The notes beneath the pieces were generated by a model. The model had not been told where the DNA came from. It saw only the letters and a program-made list of their open reading frames with translations, and did no database searches. From Pteria penguin (lineage: Eukaryota > Mollusca > Bivalvia > Pterioida > Pteriidae), in contig CM068587.1 in the NCBI GenBank assembly GCA_035048485.1, positions 39,099,501 to 39,163,500 of the forward strand: DNA of 64,000 nt. Reading direction: 5' to 3'. The position numbers were made by a program, and so were the translations under genes. Positions within the stretch are counted from its first letter, which is position 1. Each line of letters begins with the position of its first letter. Positions 12,045 to 64,000 of this stretch are shown piece after piece.

Positions 12045-12345
12045 AACTTATGAACTGTCGTAAGTTTTTTTAACTTACGAACTTCGTAAGTAATACTTCA
12101 GTCCTTTTCACGAACGCGTTGTCTTCTTAATCCTCGATCTTCATGGAACAAAATAAAAAACGCATCCATCTTTGTTTCCTGTAACTTTCAACTTACAACA
12201 AAAATTTTTTATACTTCCTATTAATCAGTCGTAAAGTTACGAACAAATATTTGTCATAAGAAGTTCGTAAGTCTTTTTTTTGTGAAATAGAACGAGTTCG
12301 TAAGTTTCTTCGTAAGAGAAATATAAGTCGTAAGTTTTATTTATA
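12045..12345. mobile_element. foldback-like element with iterated GTTCGTAAGT motif
   Basis: The left side carries cttatgaactgtcgtaag and the palindrome ACTTACGAACTTCGTAAGT; the right side carries agttcgtaagt, gagttcgtaagt, cttcgtaag and agtcgtaag. The motif is repeated and inverted across a unique centre, as in the element at 2883-3506. Exact ends are not clear. Confidence 0.45.
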
Positions 12346-12349
12346 TTTT

Positions 12350-13980
12350 TTGTTTTGTTTTGTTTTTTTTTTTATTTGTTTTTGTTTTTGTTTTTTTTAA
12401 AGGGCTACTGATTTTTCTGCGTATCTTTCAAATTATATTTTATCAAATATAGAAGATATCCAATCTACTAAACAAACACCTATGTGTTAAGCTTTATAAT
12501 AGTGCTGGGAATGGCATGGTTAATACGTTTTATTTGTTTCTTGTGTTAAGTCTTACCGAAATTGTTTCGTTTATTTGGTCATCTGCCTGATGTATAGCGC
12601 ATAAATTTAGATTTATGCAACAGACCCATGTGAAGCGAGGCGGTATATTTTACGTGTACTTTGACATAAAACCTAGGTTTTTACATTTTCACCCGATTGA
12701 CAGGGCTCGGGCACAGGATTTGTCGGCCTCCAGTCGAGTAAGCTATCGATGGTACCGGCTTTATAATTCATATAGTGGTTTTTATCATAACAATTTACGG
12801 TATGCTTTTGGACCGGGTTTAGATTACACAGGAATGGGGATTACATCATATGGCATTGTTGTCTATACAACAAATGTTAAGGGGTCGATAATTTGGAACT
12901 GTAGAATGTCTAATAAGATACGTGTATGGTATCTCACTCTTCCAGGGGGACACATATAGAATGTGCTTAAACTCTATTAATAGCCTGCTGTAGATCCCGT
13001 TTGGAAAGGAAAAAGAACACGAAAAATGAAAAATGAGAAAGATTTTTGACAAATATTATATTGTAATAGTATTGCAAATTGTGGTAGAGTTTGGGTGAAC
13101 CAAAGAAAAAAAAAAGTACGCGATCCACGCATTTCCTAGAATCTTTGACTGCATATTGTTTAATACAATTTCATATATTAATGTCAGTTTTACTGCATTA
13201 TAAAATTGTTAAAGCGTAAAAAACTTAAAAATAAACCCCAGTAGGTTCAAAGGTTCGAATGATATGCACCAAATAGCTGCAACCATTCGCTATTACACCA
13301 CTGGATCCACCTCCTAAACGTTTTCACGCTGCGTCGTATTAATGATAAATAGGTTAAAGTCATTAAAATTTCTTTATAATCCGGGATCTGGCAGATATAC
13401 AGCGATTATTAGAGGTCTTGAACAGCTGTTGGTGAGATATTAGCAGATGACCTCATGTGGAATCTCGTGCTAACATTCCCCATATTTCACTATTATGCAA
13501 GTTGGGCATACAATGCATGCAATGTTTACTTTCCGAAGGTTAATATACGCCGAGCTTTTCTTTCCAAGTGCCATGTTGTGGTTTTTTTTCTAACGAATTC
13601 CGTCTAAAAATCGTTAGCCGGGGATTCACAAAGCTTTCGTTTCCCAGCTTTGCTATTTTATTGCCCCCTCGCTTGGTACAGAGATATGAGCATGGAATCC
13701 CTCAATTATATACATGTGAACGTGGTGTACACGAAAAGATCAAAGCGTCAACTTATCTAAATAAAAATGTGTAGGAAATTTATTATGATTTGACGAAGTG
13801 CTATATTTATATAGTTTGCCCCTGGAGGAAGTATTTATTTTTAGCATGTATATCGATAACATATGATGTAGGAATTGTAAATATTCCGGAACACGTCTCG
13901 ATTCTTCCCGTACATGTTTATTCTTACTACTTCGTCGTACTGCCGCGGTATTAACAATACATTATGTATATAGTGCATGT
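12350..13980. other. intergenic, nothing recognised
   Basis: A T-rich run at 12345-12400, then ordinary AT-rich sequence. ORFs of 114 aa (12615-12959) and 68 aa (13568-13774) show no recognisable domain or splice context and I do not support them as genes. Confidence 0.45.
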
Positions 13981-13989
13981 AGTAGTATA

Positions 13990-14290
13990 GAAAATAGTAC
14001 GCCCAAAATAGAAATTTATGGAATTTTATAAACTAGTCCGCACAACCCCCCCCCCCCCCCAAATTTATGGAATTTAAATATCTAGTCCACACTAAATAGA
14101 AATTAGTAGAAGTTTAGAAACTACCTCGCCCCAAAAGATTTTTTTCTTAGTTTTGGGAACTAGCCGACACATAGTAAGAATTAATTGAATCTTAGAAACT
14201 AGTTCGCAAAAAATGCAAATTTATAATACTTTTAAAACGAGTTCACTGAAAATTATAATCTATTGAATTTAAATAGCCCAAAGAGAAAAG
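13990..14290 (+). repeat. degenerate tandem repeat, ~60-65 bp period
   Basis: About five diverged units share 'aaatttatggaattt-a-aaactagtccgcac'. A C homopolymer (about 14046-14060) interrupts the first pair. Unit lengths vary and the copies are old. Confidence 0.6.
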
Positions 14291-14599
14291 AGATTTATTG
14301 GATTTTTGTTATAATGTCATTTCCTAACTTTTGGATTAAGGCAAAATGTAAAAAAAAATTACTGTGTTGAAAACTTTTAACATTAGAAAGTAACAGTAGG
14401 AAAAAATATTCTGAGTTCATTTTGTTATATTTTATATATTAGTTTAAAGTACATGTACATACATTAAAGAAAATAATGAGCAAATAAATTGTTAGTCGCA
14501 AATGGTTTTGAAGGTTATCTGATTTCTAGAATACATACCGAAATACGGTGGATGGGACTTTTTCAGTTATATTGCGAAGCAGAGGATAATCATCCTCTT

Positions 14600-14680
14600 A
14601 AACATAGTGGCGGAATCCGGGAATCGAACCCGGATCGCCTACAATGTAAATCAAACGACGACTAGTCTGCCTATAACACT
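14600..14680 (-). mobile_element. tRNA-like SINE head fragment
   Basis: Minus strand reads a T-arm/B-box (ccgggttcgattcccgg) preceded by acattgtaggcgat. The 5' acceptor arm that would pair with attccgc is absent, so this is not a functional tRNA but a tRNA-derived SINE head. Confidence 0.5.
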
Positions 14681-14970
14681 GAAGTAGACGATATACGAGA
14701 GACTTGTCCATTACTAATGCATCATCAGTCATTTACTTCATGAGATGCGCTTCAAGTGAAAGATTAAAGAAAATCATATTCTTATTGATTCTATCTGAAT
14801 AATTTATTGACTGCAAATATTAAACAAAGTCCACCTTCTCATTTTTAGCAGATTTAATATGCATTAAATTTCAGTAAAATGGAATGATACAAAATTTATA
14901 TTCCAATATCCAATTGTAAATAACGAAAATTCCATGTCCTTTGTATTTTGTGATTTATTTTTCCCCATAC

Positions 14971-14999
<29 letters not shown>
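14971..14999 (+). repeat. 29-nt poly-A run
   Basis: Uninterrupted A run just upstream of the gene's 5' region. It could be the tail of a retroposed element on the + strand, but no element body is recognised before it. Confidence 0.9.
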
Positions 15000-15001
<2 letters not shown>

Positions 15002-15617
15002 AAAATGACATCTCTTCTTAACTAATCACAGCAGTGTTTGGGTTGGATATTGCTGGAGTGTATTTGTCTTTTTGACCCTTAAGTCATTCAATAGTTCGCA
15101 CACCATTTTCTCACACGATCAATGTGGTTCCATTCTGCGGCGTAGTTTGTTACCTACCGAGTTGTCCTAACACTGCAGTGAACAGAATTCCTGTTTAGCG
15201 GGCTTTAGAGGTTGGTCAATGGCTTAGCATAGCATTAGAAACTCTTTATCTTTCGGACGTTATTGATCGTGGACGTTTTATGATCCAGAAAAGGTAAGCA
15301 GATTCCGAAAACGAGAAACAAATGGTCACTAATGATGTAAGTAGATCGCCATATCGTTATTGATGCTATGTTTTATTTCGACAGGCATAGTGGTAATATA
15401 TTTGTTTATAATGGAAGCTATGGGCATGCAGAATGTTTAGCGGTGCCTGTCGGTAAGAGGTTCACGTATTCCTGTACTAACCGAATTCTGTGTCCAGTTG
15501 AGTTACTCGGGGTTGCCGTTGTTTCACTGCAACTCTGCACCTGTTGCAGGGGGGATCCCCACTATGGCTCATTTTCTCGGCCCTCTTCATCGTATCGTGA
15601 TTACGTTATACTTGCAG
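15000..15617 (+). promoter_or_regulatory. 5' flank / probable promoter and 5'UTR intron region
   Basis: This stretch directly upstream of exon 1 is less AT-rich than its surroundings and free of obvious transposons. A splice-donor match (AAAAG/gtaagc) lies at 15293. I see no convincing TATA box and cannot place the transcription start. Called by position only. Confidence 0.3.
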
Positions 15618-15703
15618 ATATGAAACATGAGTCCTCTGGGGATAGTGTGGAAGTCGTCGTCCTTACTCGCAAATAGTGAGTGAACAAAGAAACAAAAACC
15701 AAA
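15618..15703 (+). promoter_or_regulatory. probable 5'UTR segment with an 18-codon upstream ORF
   Basis: A good acceptor (ttatacttgcag) ends at 15617. A donor-like AAAAG/gtaagc ends a possible upstream noncoding exon at 15292. If both are used, the 5'UTR resumes at 15618 and meets an ATG at 15620 that opens 18 codons, closed by TAG at 15674-15676, 27 bases before the main ATG. It lies in the main reading frame but is separated by stops. The transcript structure is inferred from splice motifs only. Confidence 0.35.
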
Positions 15704-63572
<47,869 letters not shown>

Positions 63573-64000
63573 AAAACTGAATTTGTGTATTTTATAATGC
63601 CTTACCAAATTATCATTTTCCTGTGTGATGGCTAGTGCTAAGTAGTAAAGAAAAACCAGAGTTTCCATCAAAAAGGATCACTGGCAGACCTTTCCGTATG
63701 CCTGAGTGGAATTTAAACTAAGACTTGGGAGGGATGAAAGTTTACAGTAAATTCCTCTATCCACCTCTCCATCTAGGCTTTCCTAGGAAATGATTTGTGA
63801 AGATGAGGTGTTGAATTGTAGAACAGTAATAATGAGATAAACTCCATCATGGATAGCCTTGATTTAAAGACACTGAAGTGTCATTTGAAACAAATTTAAA
63901 GTTGATTTCTTGGTAACTGGAAATATTTTCTTTGCTCCTTGATTTTCAGTCACTGAGAGTAGATAATAGATATATGGGTATTATCTGATTTTATTTCTCT
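63573..64000 (+). other. probable 3'UTR, no polyadenylation signal seen
   Basis: The sequence after the proposed TAA is AT-rich with no AATAAA hexamer. The transcript is therefore expected to continue past the window, if exon 29 is right. No other feature recognised. Confidence 0.3.

Noticed and set aside
12615..12959. 114-codon + strand ORF
   Set aside because: No recognisable domain, repeat family or splice context; length is within chance for a 64-kb window.
14600..14680. tRNA gene on the minus strand
   Set aside because: It has a good T-arm/B box but no matching 5' acceptor arm or normal anticodon arm; better explained as a SINE head. The same applies to the heads at 19940, 25030, 35030, 38570 and 47180.
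15680..15703. GTG start eight codons upstream of exon 1's ATG
   Set aside because: Non-ATG start unlikely in this organism; the ATG at 15704 has good context and begins the conserved sequence.
63950..63988. Alternative last exon after the strong acceptor at 63949
   Set aside because: It would encode a short polar tail unlike the hydrophobic family C-terminus; exon 63531-63572 aligns better. It remains possible as an alternative end.

Overview
This is eukaryotic nuclear DNA: AT-rich, intron-rich and full of repeats. It most likely comes from a bivalve or another mollusc. The clues are the very frequent acatgta word, tRNA-headed SINEs ending in CAAC- or ATCA-type repeats, dispersed repeats carrying 'gagttattgccctttg' and 'ggtcaaggtca' phrases, and a protein that is clearly animal but far from vertebrate. 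The species assignment is inference.

One protein-coding gene accounts for essentially all convincing coding sequence. It is on the + strand and encodes a PLEKHH/MAX-1 family protein: N-terminal coiled coil, Ser/Pro/acidic linker, PH1, PH2, MyTH4 and FERM. I traced 29 coding exons from ATG 15704 to a TAA ending at 63572. Every junction has GT-AG ends and every phase is compatible, giving 1499 codons before the stop. That is close to my recollection of about 1.4-1.5 thousand residues for vertebrate PLEKHH1/2. Introns 1 and 2 are about 13.2 and 12.5 kb; the other 27 exons lie in the last 22 kb. The least certain exon is the last one (13 residues). A 5'UTR exon/intron and a short upstream ORF are suggested just before the start codon.

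Region by region. 1-15250 is intergenic and repeat-rich: a MULE-like element with a ZSWIM3-N-like exon, a foldback-like element, a long-TIR MITE with a 9-bp target duplication, a TA-flanked MITE, SINE pieces and satellites. 15250-15817 is the 5' end of the gene. 15818-41575 (introns 1 and 2) holds SINEs, hAT-like MITEs, a 52-bp tandem array, long dinucleotide tracts and dispersed repeats. 41576-63572 is the compact exon cluster, whose introns hold a 41-bp dimeric minisatellite, a young SINE just upstream of exon 9, several MITEs, and a tandem array made from the 3' end of exon 23 together with its splice donor.

No rRNA, functional tRNA, CRISPR array, operon or second intact gene was recognised. 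The most unusual structures are the reiterated exon-end/splice-donor array at 57931-58335, the pair of MITEs sharing a TIR family, and the 44-residue insertion in the MyTH4 domain.
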